DNA of 64,000 nt from Reichenbachiella versicolor (GCF_003171675.1 NZ_QFZQ01000005.1:248001-312000), one strand, 5' to 3'; shown: positions 42,263-52,076, numbered from the stretch's first letter. Numbers and translations are program-made. Notes: generated from the sequence alone by a model not told the origin.

Positions 42263-43300
42263 TTAGAATATTGGACTGGAAATTCTTCTATACGATTTAT
42301 GTAATTCAAAATTATAGGTCAATGACACCTCATATGCAGAAAAGTTGCCTCCTGCATCCTGCTCTAATCCCAAATCAGTGGCATTCATATCTACACTGAA
42401 TCCAACTTTGATTTGTTCTACTTTGACACCTACCAAGGCAATAAACGAATCTTCTACTCTGTACCATGCGCCTGTTTGCAACTCTACCCCTAAATTGGAT
42501 CTAGATGTACTGACGAAAGTGGATATATACATTCCTACATTGAGTTGGGTACTTCCGTTGGAATACAGTGCATAGGCAGAAGGGTGTCCATAAAACCTTG
42601 CTCCCAAGGGAAACTGAAGGGATGAAAACACCTTGAAGAGCATTGGCTTCTTAGACTCATCCCCGTCTATTAAGGCTACATTGGGGCTGTTTAGGTTATC
42701 TGCACTTATTCCCGCTGTGAAAGAATAATCTCTGATCTTAAGGTCGTCATTATCATACGTGGAGTAAATGACTCCAAAATTGAAAACCGGATACCATACT
42801 GGACTGGTAGAAAGTGCCTCCCCGCTTCTGGTGTCATCATAGCCATAATATTGGTTATACTGAGATCCCCATCGAAAAGCACTACTAGATAAATCTTGCT
42901 GCACGACACCTCCTTGCAGACCAAATACCAACATTTGATTTCTAAGTTCTGATAGGTCAAGTGTATAGGCGCCATTGAGCATTACTTTTTGATGTCTAAA
43001 CAATCCTTGGAAGCCTCTTTTTTCACTAAAGAATGTGGCTCCTATACTTCCAAAATATTCTTCTCGAGTCGTTATTCTTCTAAGAGGATAGGTGAAAGTC
43101 CCCTGCATCAATTGCTGATAGGTATCTTGCTCTGGTTTTCCTGCTTGCTTGAAGTTTGCATTGAAATTGATGGTATTGACTGTACCTGCAAAAGCTGGGT
43201 TCATCAGAGACCCACTTGCAAAGTATTGCGAAAACTGACCTTCTTGTGAAAAAGAAGTTAGAGGTATTCCTAGAAATATATATAGCAATAATCTCTTCAT
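42263..43300 (-). CDS. PorP/SprF family type IX secretion membrane protein
   Basis: A 345-residue outer-membrane protein of the PorP/SprF family. The signal peptide (LLLYIFLGIPLTSFSQ) is followed by the family hallmark EGQFSQYFASGSLMNPAFAG. Strand-like segments with aromatic ends follow (SIGATFFSEKRGFQGLFRHQ, YTLDLSELRNQMLVFGLQGG, NVGMYISTFVSTSRSNLG), and the protein ends FSAYEVSLTYNFELHKSYRR. SprF in Flavobacterium is needed for surface display of the adhesin SprB, and each large adhesin tends to have its own SprF-like partner. Here the partner is probably one of the two upstream surface proteins. The PorE-like gene starts 4 bases downstream. Confidence 0.92.
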   Translation of the reverse strand: MKRLLLYIFLGIPLTSFSQEGQFSQYFASGSLMNPAFAGTVNTINFNANFKQAGKPEQDTYQQLMQGTFTYPLRRITTREEYFGSIGATFFSEKRGFQGLFRHQKVMLNGAYTLDLSELRNQMLVFGLQGGVVQQDLSSSAFRWGSQYNQYYGYDDTRSGEALSTSPVWYPVFNFGVIYSTYDNDDLKIRDYSFTAGISADNLNSPNVALIDGDESKKPMLFKVFSSLQFPLGARFYGHPSAYALYSNGSTQLNVGMYISTFVSTSRSNLGVELQTGAWYRVEDSFIALVGVKVEQIKVGFSVDMNATDLGLEQDAGGNFSAYEVSLTYNFELHKSYRRISSPIF

Positions 43301-43301
43301 A

Positions 43302-45203
43302 TTACTTTACAAGAATTACAGACCCTGCTTCGTTTTTGGTTTGTAAACTCTGGTCGGCTCCATCTATGGTACTTATGTAATCAAGTCTAATGTTATAATA
43401 ATATACACCTTCTGGAGCATCTAACCCACCATCTACTGTACCATTCCATCCTACGCTACTTAAATCTAGTCCCTCACCCGTTTCATCACTCATACTTGTG
43501 CGGTAAATTTCTGACTTATAGGAGTCTAATATTCTTATGTCTACTCTAGAGACAGTTGCTCCACTTATGTAGGGTCTGAATACATGATTTTCTTCAAAGA
43601 CGCCTTGTGGTGCAAAAGCATTCGGAATGTAAAATTCTGGTTGCAATAAGATGGGTGAGTATCCAATAGCAAATCTCACAGGAGTATTGGTCACCTGAAG
43701 ATTGTTAGAAGTTTTGATAATCCCTAGAGAAGGGATTTCTATATCGTCATTGAGATCGATACTTGCATCTGTCTCTGGTTCCCCAAGGGTTTTTAAGGAA
43801 TGAAATACTGCATCCAAAGTATCATACAACTGAAGCGAGGCATCGTAGGCTTTTGCTCGGACGAAATTACTTGAGTTTTGTAGATCTACTCCTGAGAACT
43901 CTACACCCACAGATACGACAGCTGTATCTCCGGGATTGACAGTTTGTATTGTCCATTCCACTTCTTTGGCCAAGCCAAGTGTTTCATCATCAGTTTGCGT
44001 TTCATCTCCCTCTAGTTCTCTACATTCTACTTTCACTATTACTCCTGGAGTAGAACTATTGAGTGTGATGAAATTGTAATTGCCATTAATCCCCATAGGG
44101 AATACTTTAGCTCTTTCTGTGGTAACTCCTACCATTTTACCTTCTATATAGGCTGGAGTCAACTCATTAGATTCCACATTTGTCTCTCCTTTCACTATGA
44201 ATGCTTCTTGGTTGGCAGCATTTACTACTCCACTTATAATATTGAGCGAAGTCTCAATTGACAATGGATTCTGTGGTAGGGTTATTTTTCCTTGAGTAGA
44301 GAGACTAAGATTATCTATTATCAAGGTATCTGCTGAGCTGAGGAGGATTACTTCATCAATGATGAGTGGTGTACCATCCTCTGCTACTCCGTCAAGTGCA
44401 TTGATCGTTCCCACATATTTATTATTAGTGAAGTCAATTGTTCCACTTCCTACAGTTGATATTTGACCATCGTTGGTCAAGACATCGTTTGCAAATGTGA
44501 CATCTGATGCAAATACTAGGTCAGCGTCTGTTTGATTGTCAACTAATCCGTTGAAGCTTGTTTCTCCTACGAAATTGGCTTCACTAAAATTCGTAAAGTC
44601 AGTACTCATATCGGTCGATCCAGTTACTCCCAAGAGACCATTATTGATCAATGGACTTGTTAGTACCAGATCTCCATCGACTATAGTTTCTGAAGTCGGA
44701 TATGTTGTTATCGTTCCAGCTACTGTCGCATTAGCTTGCTGAGTACCTAAGATACCTTGATTATCAATTGCACTATTGATCGACACGTCACTGGCAAATA
44801 CTAAATCACCTGTATTGGCAATATCTCCATCGACTACATTAGCATCATTTCCTCTGATGAAAAGGCTACCATCATTTGTAATCATATCGGAAACACTCGT
44901 ATTACCTTCTATCAATACATTCCCACTGTTGACCATGACTACTTCGTCATTTAGCCCATCTCCAAGTGCACTTTCTCCATTCACTTGAAACGTACCTGTA
45001 TTGGTCAGTGTACCTGCTAGGCTGACATCTTGCTCTACTACTGTGACACCTTCATTATTATACACTCCATCTACTTGTGCTCCTCCGCCAAAGTACATGA
45101 TAGTATTGGTTCCTACATTTAGTTCAGAGTTAGCTCCTAATTGAATGGATTGGGAATGACCCAATACTGGAATTGCTAATAGAGCTATTATTAACTTCTT
45201 CAT
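43302..45203 (-). CDS. surface protein with gliding-type (type B) C-terminal sorting domain
   Basis: A 633-residue exported protein. The signal peptide is MKKLIIALLAIPVLGHSQ. The N-terminal two thirds consist of irregular repeats with strand-turn patterns (SIQLGANSELNVGTNTIMYF, NEGVTVVEQDVSLAGTLTNT, NNGLLGVTGSTDMSTDFTNF), probably a beta-helix-like adhesin. The last 100 residues form a CHU_C/gliding motility-associated sorting domain: FYIPNAFAPQGVFEENHVFR, VDIRILDSYKSEIYRT, SSVGWNGTVDGG and APEGVYYYNIRLDY. Such domains direct export by the type IX system with help from a PorP/SprF-type protein, which is encoded 2 bases downstream. It may act with the 1458-residue protein 12 bases upstream. 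Confidence 0.88.
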   Translation of the reverse strand: MKKLIIALLAIPVLGHSQSIQLGANSELNVGTNTIMYFGGGAQVDGVYNNEGVTVVEQDVSLAGTLTNTGTFQVNGESALGDGLNDEVVMVNSGNVLIEGNTSVSDMITNDGSLFIRGNDANVVDGDIANTGDLVFASDVSINSAIDNQGILGTQQANATVAGTITTYPTSETIVDGDLVLTSPLINNGLLGVTGSTDMSTDFTNFSEANFVGETSFNGLVDNQTDADLVFASDVTFANDVLTNDGQISTVGSGTIDFTNNKYVGTINALDGVAEDGTPLIIDEVILLSSADTLIIDNLSLSTQGKITLPQNPLSIETSLNIISGVVNAANQEAFIVKGETNVESNELTPAYIEGKMVGVTTERAKVFPMGINGNYNFITLNSSTPGVIVKVECRELEGDETQTDDETLGLAKEVEWTIQTVNPGDTAVVSVGVEFSGVDLQNSSNFVRAKAYDASLQLYDTLDAVFHSLKTLGEPETDASIDLNDDIEIPSLGIIKTSNNLQVTNTPVRFAIGYSPILLQPEFYIPNAFAPQGVFEENHVFRPYISGATVSRVDIRILDSYKSEIYRTSMSDETGEGLDLSSVGWNGTVDGGLDAPEGVYYYNIRLDYISTIDGADQSLQTKNEAGSVILVK

Positions 45204-45214
45204 AATAGTCTAAA

Positions 45215-48200
45215 TTAAGGTCCTATTGATCTAGCTGTCTCGTACCAAGTATCAGGCCCTCCACCTATGAAAGTCAGGGTAATTGACTCTCCGTCTTTAA
45301 TGATAGTTGGAGTATCTGATAGCAACCTTATGTTTCCACCATTTGCCATATTAACATTTCCTCCAGATACATTAATTAAGATAATTTCCTGACCTGACAC
45401 GCCGTTTTGTATTCCAGTGACATCCGCATTTAATTTAATGATATGGAAATCAGGCTTTATAACTCCTCCTAGATCTGTTGTGCTCACACTAGTCACTAAC
45501 CTACCTCCTATTCCTACATAACCTTTGTTAGTATCTCCGTTACCACCTTCTAGTATCAAGTTACCCCCTACATTTGGCCCCGTCGCTGCTGCTCCAGCTT
45601 GAATGGTAAGATTGGCACCATTCGTAGTACTGTTAGCATTAACAATTATGGACTTGTTACCACTATCTCCATCAAAATAGATACTACCAGCCGTTTCGGT
45701 ATCTCCTCCAAGGCTCAAACCGCCACTTGCTGTAATTCCAGCTATATTGATAAGGTCCCTAGTTCCATTGATAAAAGTAGTACCACTTATCTGCATGAAT
45801 GAGGCAGTTATAGAAGATGCATTAGCTGATATACTTCCAGCAGATGTCAGATTACCTGTAACTCCATCTATATTGAATTGGCCGCCAGCTAAGGAGGTAG
45901 TACCTGTGGCATTAATAGTACTAGCAGTAATTGGTCCTCCATCTAAAAGTAGGTTTTTCCATCCTCCTCCTACTCTCGTTTCAATAAGGTTATTATCAGA
46001 GTTATGGCGGATTAAACCATTTATAGCTGGGGTGAAACTATCTCTGTCTGTATCACCTCCTGATGGTAACTTGACTGCGGAGACAGTTGCCATATCAATG
46101 AATCCGGGTTGACTTGGTCCCCCTCCAGGAGCGAGTATCAAATTACCTCCTGTAAAACCAGAGTCTCCGTTTCCTGCTCTTATCTGTAAATCATTGCCAT
46201 TCGCACCTGGAGCTTGTCTGACAACAACCTGATGCATGGCTCCTTCTTGAAAAACTAAGTCTCCGTGAAATAATGTTCCTCCAAGTACTTCTACTAATCC
46301 ATCAGGAGATGAATCTCCAATCCCTCCTCTCAACTGAAGGTTACCTCCATTCATTCCACTACCCCCAGCTGCATCGCCAGCTTTCAAGCTTAAATTATTT
46401 CCAGGTCCTGTTGTGGGTTGTTCAACTCTTATTTCTCTATTAGCATTCCCTTCAAAGGTTATATCACCAGTGATATCTGTCAGTGATGCTCCTCCTCCAA
46501 GTGGTTCCCATGAAGAAGATGCTCCATTGAACCCTTCATAAGCATTGCTAGCCGTATTGTACCTTATCATACCTGCTTGCGCAGAAGTCGGTCTCGCACC
46601 ATCAGGGCCAATGGGTAACTTAAGGGCAGTATTACCTATAATATCTACAAAACCATTCTCCGCACCTGAACCTAGTCCTGGTCTAAGCTCTATATTTCCT
46701 CCAATAAATCCTGTAAACCCATCACCTGCTTCAATACTTAAATTACCTCCAGCCCCTGTAGCAGAGGGATCGATTGCGATTTTTTGAAACCCTTCTTTCA
46801 TTGTCATATCTGCTTCGATAAAAAGAGTTCTAGCTTCTACTGTACCATCATTTCTCAACTGTAAGGAAGAAGTAATATCTGTAGTGAGATTCAAGGCACT
46901 ATTTGCTGCACCTGTATTTGTATGTAGAAATGAAATATCACCGCCATCTTCAAAAAACACGAAACTGGCAGTAGACCCATCTAATCTTACGATGTCATTG
47001 TCTGTTACATTGGTTTTGTCCACATAGACATTTGAAGAAAGAATATTTCCCGTTTTCGACTCAGTAGCGTTTGCAAATTCTGACATGCCGAAACTACCGT
47101 CTACTTGAAAGCTTGACACGGGAGCTGAAGTACCTACTCCAACATTTCCTCCTAAATAACTTAAGTCTCCGGCATTATCTACCCAAGGGCTTCCTCCGCC
47201 ACCAAAGGGTTCCCAATCTGTAAGAAGAGAATTATACCCTTCATATACTTGTAAGTCGGTATTGTATCTTATGAGACCGTCTGCGGCAGTAGGTCTTGCT
47301 GCTGTAGTTCCAACTGGGATCTGAATGGCGTCTGTACCCGAGACATCTAGAGTAACTTGTGGTGTTGCAACTCCTATTCCTACTTTCCCTCCTAAATATG
47401 ATATATCTGTAGTTCCAGTCCATTTCAAATCGTTATTGGTAAGTAGTGTACCGCTGGCATCAGGAAGTGTATAGGTTTGTGCTGCTGTCAAATTAGATAA
47501 TTCTATAGTCGCTGCAATTCCGGTACCATCATCTGTCAATATGAACTCTGTATCCTCAAAGGTGGGAGCTGAATTAACCCAATCGCCCGCACTATATTTT
47601 AATATCTCTCCATCGGCTGGCGTTAAGACATTTACATCAGTCAAACTAACTAGAGAATTGGAAACTGAGTTCCAGTTTGTCCCATCATGATATTCCAAAT
47701 TAGCACCTGTCCACTGGATCATACCAGCAGCCGCAGTTCCTCCTACTGCTCCTACTTGTAGTGCTCCCCCATTGACTATCAAGTCTCCATTGGCATCAAT
47801 TTGTGGAATTTGGCTAGCAGCAGCACCTACATTGATTGTAGACGCTGTTCCTAGTCCAGTCACTTGAAGATTTGTAATTGTTCCAGTATGATTCCCTAAA
47901 TCAAAAGCATCACCACCTACTGCAGTAGGATCATAGGTAGCACTCAACATATCACCGCCTTGATTATCGGTTCCTACGTCCCATTTAGTTCCATCCCATT
48001 TCAGCACGTCGCCTGTGCCTGGAGTTCCTGTTGTAGTGTGATTACTCATATTGAATGCGTCGCCGCCGATAGCTCCCGGATCATAAGTCGCACTCAACAT
48101 ATCCCCCCCTTGATTATCAGTTCCTACGTCCCATTTAGTTCCATCCCATTTCAGCACGTCGCCTGTGCCTGGAGTTCCTGTTGTAGTGTGATTACTCATA

Positions 48201-49591
48201 TTAAATGCATCGCCGCCGATAGCTCCTGGATCGTAAGTCGCAGCTATCATATCACCACCTTGGTTATCAGTTCCTACGTCCCACTTAGTTCCGTCCCATT
48301 TCAGCACGTCTCCTGTGCCTGGAGTTCCTGTTGTAGTGTGATTACTCATATTAAATGCATCGCCGCCGATAGCTCCCGGATCGTAAGTCGCAACTAACAT
48401 ATCGCCGCCTAGGTTATCAGTTCCTACGTCCCATTTAGTTCCGTCCCATTTCAGTACGTCGCCTGTGCCTGGAGTTCCGGTTGTAGTGTGATTACTCATA
48501 TTAAATGCATCGCCGCCGATAGCTCCCGGATCATAAGTCGCAACTAACATATCGCCACCTACATTATCAGTTCCTACGTCCCATTTAGTTCCGTCCCATT
48601 TCAATACGTCGCCTGTGCCTGGAGTTCCTGTTGTAGTGTGATTACTCATATTAAATGCATCGCCGCCGATAGCTCCCGGATCATAAGTCGCAACTAACAT
48701 ATCGCCGCCTAGGTTATCAGTTCCTACGTCCCATTTAGTTCCATCCCATTTCAGTACGTCGCCTGTGCCTGGAGTTCCTGTTGTAGTGTGATTACTCATA
48801 TTGAATGCGTCGCCGCCGATAGCTCCCGGATCGTAAGTCGCAACTAACATATCGCCACCTACATCATCAGTACCATCTGCAATACCCGCTGGCACCCCTT
48901 TCAACTGACTCCATTGTATGAGGTTAGCAGCTGTATTAATAGTCCCTGCAGTACCTAGAGTGGTTTTATCTGTGGTCCATGTTGGATCACTTTCTGTAAC
49001 TGCAATACCTGTCAAACCTGCTCCACTTCCTACAAAATTGCCCGCTGTAACTGTTCCGGTTGTATTTATATTATTAGCACCCATATTCAGCGCTCCTGTC
49101 ATTGTAACGGTACCATCTGCAAGGAAATCACCGCCTACATCATCTCCATCTAATATATCAGCAGGTACTGCGATCTTCGTCCAAGCTATAGCAGCCCCAG
49201 CCGCAATATCTGCATCAGTTATAGAACCATCTGCGATCTTCAAACTTGAAACTGATCCATCTGCAAGCTTTAACTCAGTAATAGATCCGTCACCTATCGC
49301 TCCTGTACCAGTCTGTACTGGGGTCCATGCTCCACCAAACCAGATGTAGAGCTTACCATCATCACTGTCAAAGACCATCAAGCCATTGTCAGCTACAGCT
49401 AAAGCCATTCCCGTTCGCTGAGCAGTAGTTAATCTTGGAATCAGGATACCTTGAGCCTGTCCAGCGACTGGACGTATTTCGATTGCGGCATTAGGGTTGG
49501 GTGTATCGGTATTTACACCTACAGAATTCTGAGCAACTGCCAGAGACACAGTTGTCATAAAAACAAGCGAGAGTACTAGTTGCTTTATCAT
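45215..49591 (-). CDS. large repetitive surface protein with 50-residue tandem repeats
   Basis: A 1458-residue exported protein with signal peptide (LVLSLVFMTTVSLAVAQ). The first part (SVGVNTDTPNPNAAIEIRPV, AWTPVQTGTGAIGDGSITEL, LADGSVSSLKIADGSITDAD) resembles the phage-tail-fibre-like N-termini of Bacteroidota surface proteins. Residues about 244-543 are six 50-residue repeats (GGDMLVATYDPGAIGGDAFN, MSNHTTTGTPGTGDVLKWDG, TKWDVGTDN) plus a degenerate seventh. The rest (to 1458) holds many short strand repeats such as NNLSLKAGDAAGGSGMNGGN. No sorting domain is seen at the end (IGGGPDTWYETARSIGP). It heads the operon with the sorting-domain protein, PorP/SprF and the PorE-like protein, so it is likely a secreted adhesin or filament component. 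This is not proven. Confidence 0.83.
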   Translation of the reverse strand: MIKQLVLSLVFMTTVSLAVAQNSVGVNTDTPNPNAAIEIRPVAGQAQGILIPRLTTAQRTGMALAVADNGLMVFDSDDGKLYIWFGGAWTPVQTGTGAIGDGSITELKLADGSVSSLKIADGSITDADIAAGAAIAWTKIAVPADILDGDDVGGDFLADGTVTMTGALNMGANNINTTGTVTAGNFVGSGAGLTGIAVTESDPTWTTDKTTLGTAGTINTAANLIQWSQLKGVPAGIADGTDDVGGDMLVATYDPGAIGGDAFNMSNHTTTGTPGTGDVLKWDGTKWDVGTDNLGGDMLVATYDPGAIGGDAFNMSNHTTTGTPGTGDVLKWDGTKWDVGTDNVGGDMLVATYDPGAIGGDAFNMSNHTTTGTPGTGDVLKWDGTKWDVGTDNLGGDMLVATYDPGAIGGDAFNMSNHTTTGTPGTGDVLKWDGTKWDVGTDNQGGDMIAATYDPGAIGGDAFNMSNHTTTGTPGTGDVLKWDGTKWDVGTDNQGGDMLSATYDPGAIGGDAFNMSNHTTTGTPGTGDVLKWDGTKWDVGTDNQGGDMLSATYDPTAVGGDAFDLGNHTGTITNLQVTGLGTASTINVGAAASQIPQIDANGDLIVNGGALQVGAVGGTAAAGMIQWTGANLEYHDGTNWNSVSNSLVSLTDVNVLTPADGEILKYSAGDWVNSAPTFEDTEFILTDDGTGIAATIELSNLTAAQTYTLPDASGTLLTNNDLKWTGTTDISYLGGKVGIGVATPQVTLDVSGTDAIQIPVGTTAARPTAADGLIRYNTDLQVYEGYNSLLTDWEPFGGGGSPWVDNAGDLSYLGGNVGVGTSAPVSSFQVDGSFGMSEFANATESKTGNILSSNVYVDKTNVTDNDIVRLDGSTASFVFFEDGGDISFLHTNTGAANSALNLTTDITSSLQLRNDGTVEARTLFIEADMTMKEGFQKIAIDPSATGAGGNLSIEAGDGFTGFIGGNIELRPGLGSGAENGFVDIIGNTALKLPIGPDGARPTSAQAGMIRYNTASNAYEGFNGASSSWEPLGGGASLTDITGDITFEGNANREIRVEQPTTGPGNNLSLKAGDAAGGSGMNGGNLQLRGGIGDSSPDGLVEVLGGTLFHGDLVFQEGAMHQVVVRQAPGANGNDLQIRAGNGDSGFTGGNLILAPGGGPSQPGFIDMATVSAVKLPSGGDTDRDSFTPAINGLIRHNSDNNLIETRVGGGWKNLLLDGGPITASTINATGTTSLAGGQFNIDGVTGNLTSAGSISANASSITASFMQISGTTFINGTRDLINIAGITASGGLSLGGDTETAGSIYFDGDSGNKSIIVNANSTTNGANLTIQAGAAATGPNVGGNLILEGGNGDTNKGYVGIGGRLVTSVSTTDLGGVIKPDFHIIKLNADVTGIQNGVSGQEIILINVSGGNVNMANGGNIRLLSDTPTIIKDGESITLTFIGGGPDTWYETARSIGP
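47963..48862. repeat. six 150-bp tandem repeats within the large surface protein gene
   Basis: Six units of exactly 150 bp, with a partial seventh at 47885-47962. They are nearly identical in protein (only the first residue and MLVA/MIAA/MLSA vary) and differ at scattered synonymous positions, such as CAGTACGTC versus CAGCACGTC. The region is prone to slippage or recombination, so copy number may vary between strains, and its assembly should be treated with care. Confidence 0.93.
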
Positions 49592-50183
49592 AATACAATT
49601 GTTTGTTAGTCAATAGGAGTTCATCACCTATTAATTTAATCATTAATAAACTTCTTCAGAGCATTAGCTCTTGGGGATATTAATACACGGTAGAAATTGA
49701 TATGCTTTTTTAATCACACTCAATAGAATAAAAGGATATTGTGGATCGTTACCTTCTATTCCAGCTTAAAACTAGTAGTTAAGTGAGGCAATCAAAAAAC
49801 AGAACGATCTGGCTCTCAAACTATTCGATGAACACGCTTTATTCTAAGACGAAGCATCAAGCTAATCGCCGCGTGTAAGGAAAATCTGAGCATATTTCCC
49901 CAAAACAAGACACTTATTTTAATTATAGTTTTTAAATACAAAACACAATATTTAAGATCATAAATTAAGTTAAATGATATAGACACTTAGAATTAGATTA
50001 CTTATTGCAAGAATTAAAAGAGTAGCATCTAATACCTATAATGATTGAAGAAAGCCTCCTTTCGACATCCTTATCTTACAAGATAAAGTGCATCATGATG
50101 TGGAACATCAAAAGACAATAGCTACAACTATGCATAGCTAAACTCTTCCCCTTTGGCGAACAAATATTATGATTGGCAAGGTC

Positions 50184-50459
50184 TGGTTGTTGTACCCTAT
50201 ATGGCACAGGTATCATGCCTTATGTGGTGCAGGTATCGTGCCTTATGTGACACAGATGTCGTGCCTTATGTGGCGCAGATGTCGTGCCTTATGTGGCGCA
50301 GGTGTCATACACTATGGTGTGCAGGTGTCGTACACTATGGTGTGCAGGTGTCGTACACTATGGTATGCAGGTGTCGTACACTATGGTATGCAGGTGTCGT
50401 ACACTATAGTGTGCAGGTGTCGTACACTATAGTGTGCAGGTGTCGTGCCTATTGGTACC
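50184..50459. repeat. 23-bp tandem repeat array, 11-12 units
   Basis: Units of exactly 23 bp begin CAGGTGTCGT (or CAGATGTCGT, CAGGTATCGT) at 50207 and every 23 bp thereafter to 50437, with a degenerate one before (50184). Three forms occur: CCTTATGTGG at the left, ACACTATGGTGTG in the middle and ACACTATAGTGTG at the right. The last form is a perfect palindrome, ACACTATAGTGT. There is a gradient of sequence type along the array, and no unique spacers. Confidence 0.92.
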
Positions 50460-50476
50460 TTGAACGGTACCAATAG
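50449..50476. terminator. perfect hairpin that closes the 23-bp array
   Basis: CTATTGGTACC (50449-50459) and GGTACCAATAG (50466-50476) form a perfect 11-bp stem with a TTGAAC loop. It overlaps the last array unit. No T-run follows, so it may be a structural or protein-binding element rather than a terminator. Confidence 0.5.
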
Positions 50477-50728
50477 AATACCGTATTGATGATCGCTATG
50501 TCATCACTCTTCGAAGAAGCTAATGACTGCTTAAATACTTGGGCACAACGACTTACAAAGTCTCCATACCAATATTGAGGAGGAATAAGTACCTATAAAG
50601 TATTTCAAAATAGGCACAGTCAGTAGATAGGGTTTCTACTTGATAGCTTGAAGAAAGTAGATAAAAATGTCAGGGCTCTAAATCAAAAGGCTAAATTTCA
50701 ATACTTCACATTGAGATTAAAACGTCAA

Positions 50729-51277
50729 TTACAACTCTTCCCAGTCTTTGCGAGTGATCCGGTACACATAGTATTCTACACCTTTCCATTTTCTAAAGGC
50801 TCCACGGATCATACCATTGCGCTCTGCTACTCGATGAGAGGAAAAGTTCTTCGGGTCAACTAATGAAATGATGGATCGAATAGGCAAAGACCTAAAGCCA
50901 AAGTCTCTAAAGAGTTTAGCGGCTTCGGTTGCATAGCCGTTTCCCCAATACTCAGGAAAGGTATGGTAAACGATTTCTAGCTCCATCACTCGGTCTATGT
51001 TTTGCAGTAGAAGTCCGCATTGTCCTATTCGTTCGCTTGTTTCACGATGAATGATCCATTGCATCCCATAAGACTGATCTTGATATCTAGAAAGCTGATG
51101 ATTGATCCACATCTTTGCTTTCATTTCGCTTTTCTCTTTGTCAAACTCTTTTGAAAACCTGCCACCGTCTCTTTCAAAATACTTAGCCCAATACTTCCAA
51201 TCGTCTGGTTCTAGAAACTTAGTCTCAAGTCTCTCAGATTTTAGTCCATCGATATAGTAATAACTCGCCCTCTTCAT
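50729..51277 (-). CDS. RimJ/RimL-type GNAT acetyltransferase
   Basis: A 182-residue acetyltransferase of the group that modifies N-termini or amines. Its N-terminal part (LKSERLETKFLEPDDWKYWA) matches the RimJ/RimL-like opening. The core includes IGQCGLLLQNIDRVMELEI, then YHTFPEYWGNGYATEAAKLF with the acetyl-CoA loop W-G-N-G-Y-A-T-E-A and VDPKNFSSHRVAERNGM, where the asparagine and serine positions are usual. It ends YRITRKDWEEL. The target is not known. It is a single gene between the repeat array and the divergent HAD gene. Confidence 0.9.
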   Translation of the reverse strand: MKRASYYYIDGLKSERLETKFLEPDDWKYWAKYFERDGGRFSKEFDKEKSEMKAKMWINHQLSRYQDQSYGMQWIIHRETSERIGQCGLLLQNIDRVMELEIVYHTFPEYWGNGYATEAAKLFRDFGFRSLPIRSIISLVDPKNFSSHRVAERNGMIRGAFRKWKGVEYYVYRITRKDWEEL

Positions 51278-51412
51278 TAAACCACCTATTTGTAATAGAG
51301 ATTACCTCTCCCTGTCAAAATACCAAACCTAATCGCCTTCTTAATTACAACACTCTCGACTATTGTTATCTGTAGAATGAATTGTAATATGTGCGCAAAT
51401 TTATTCGGATGA

Positions 51413-51443
51413 TTTAAAAACGAAATGGTAATTCGTAGGTTTG
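51413..51443 (+). promoter_or_regulatory. candidate Bacteroidota-type promoter for the HAD/DUF4421 genes
   Basis: TAGGTTTG (51436-51443) is a perfect match to TAnnTTTG. TTTA (51413-51416) lies 19 bases upstream in the minus-33 position, where TTTG is expected. The start codon follows 24 bases downstream. Confidence 0.5.
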
Positions 51444-51467
51444 CAATTGAAAACATAAATAAGCTAA

Positions 51468-52076
51468 ATGTATCAAACAGAAGTCCCCTCTACCGCCATT
51501 CCTATTCCTGAAGGAATCAAAGGTTTAATATTCGATCTAGATGGTACTATTATCGATTCTATGCCATTACACTTCAAAGCATATAACTACTGTCTAGAGC
51601 CTTATGGGATAAAATACGATGAAGAGACCTTTTTTAGTAGAGGAGGAATCCCTACTAAAGATACTTTGCTCATGATCGCTAAAGATAACGGCATAGAGGA
51701 CTTTGATTTGGAAGAAGTCATCAAAAGAAAGCGTGAATATGTCGATACTAAAATCGACCAAATGAAATTGATAGAGCCGACGATGGAAGTGATAAAGGCA
51801 TATCAGAGTATTCTACCTATGGCAGTAGGAACAGGTAGCAATCGAAAGACGGTAACGGCCATGTTTGAGATGTTTGATTTGAATAAATATTTCGAACATA
51901 GTGTGACTGCCACTGACGTTCAAAACTTCAAACCGCACCCAGAGACGTTTCTTAAAGCAGCAGAGCTAATCGACATAGACCCTAAAGACTGCTTGGTCTT
52001 CGAAGATGGCAAACCAGGTATGGAAGCAGCAATATCTGCTGGAATGAAAGTCATTGATATCACTCAATACGTATAA
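51468..52076 (+). CDS. HAD-superfamily phosphatase, beta-phosphoglucomutase-like
   Basis: A 202-residue cytoplasmic HAD enzyme. Motif I is LIFDLDGTIIDS with the nucleophile and acid-base aspartates, motif II is AVGTGSNRKTV, motif III includes the lysine in NFKPHPETFLKAA, and motif IV is VFEDGKPGMEAAISAG. An N-terminal cap (about 40-110, MPLHFKAYNYCLEPYGIKYD) of the alpha-helical C1 type fits the beta-phosphoglucomutase and sugar-phosphatase branch. The exact sugar phosphate is not known. The next gene begins right after the stop, so the two form an operon. Confidence 0.93.
   Translation: MYQTEVPSTAIPIPEGIKGLIFDLDGTIIDSMPLHFKAYNYCLEPYGIKYDEETFFSRGGIPTKDTLLMIAKDNGIEDFDLEEVIKRKREYVDTKIDQMKLIEPTMEVIKAYQSILPMAVGTGSNRKTVTAMFEMFDLNKYFEHSVTATDVQNFKPHPETFLKAAELIDIDPKDCLVFEDGKPGMEAAISAGMKVIDITQYV

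Larger units (their letters stand above)
49592..50728. other. 1.1-kb non-coding interval with a tandem repeat array
   Basis: From 49592 to about 50150 no gene is seen; this must hold the promoter of the surface-protein operon on the minus strand. The 23-bp array and the hairpin that ends it occupy 50184-50476. The remainder to 50728 has no credible gene. ORFs through the array in two frames are produced by the repeat itself. Confidence 0.6.

Noticed and set aside
45747-46112. 121-codon antisense ORF within the large surface protein gene
   Set aside because: A shadow of the sense frame, rich in P, V and L without a signal or motif.
47960-49349. Long antisense ORFs opposite the large surface protein gene
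   Set aside because: They follow the codon pattern of the 150-bp repeats on the other strand and show repeated I/S/C-rich sequence; the sense gene has a signal peptide and coherent domains.
50153-50476. ORFs of 107 and 87 codons in two frames across the 23-bp array
   Set aside because: The 23-bp period is not a multiple of three and keeps several frames open by chance. The products are repetitive C/V/W-rich sequence without a signal or a domain.
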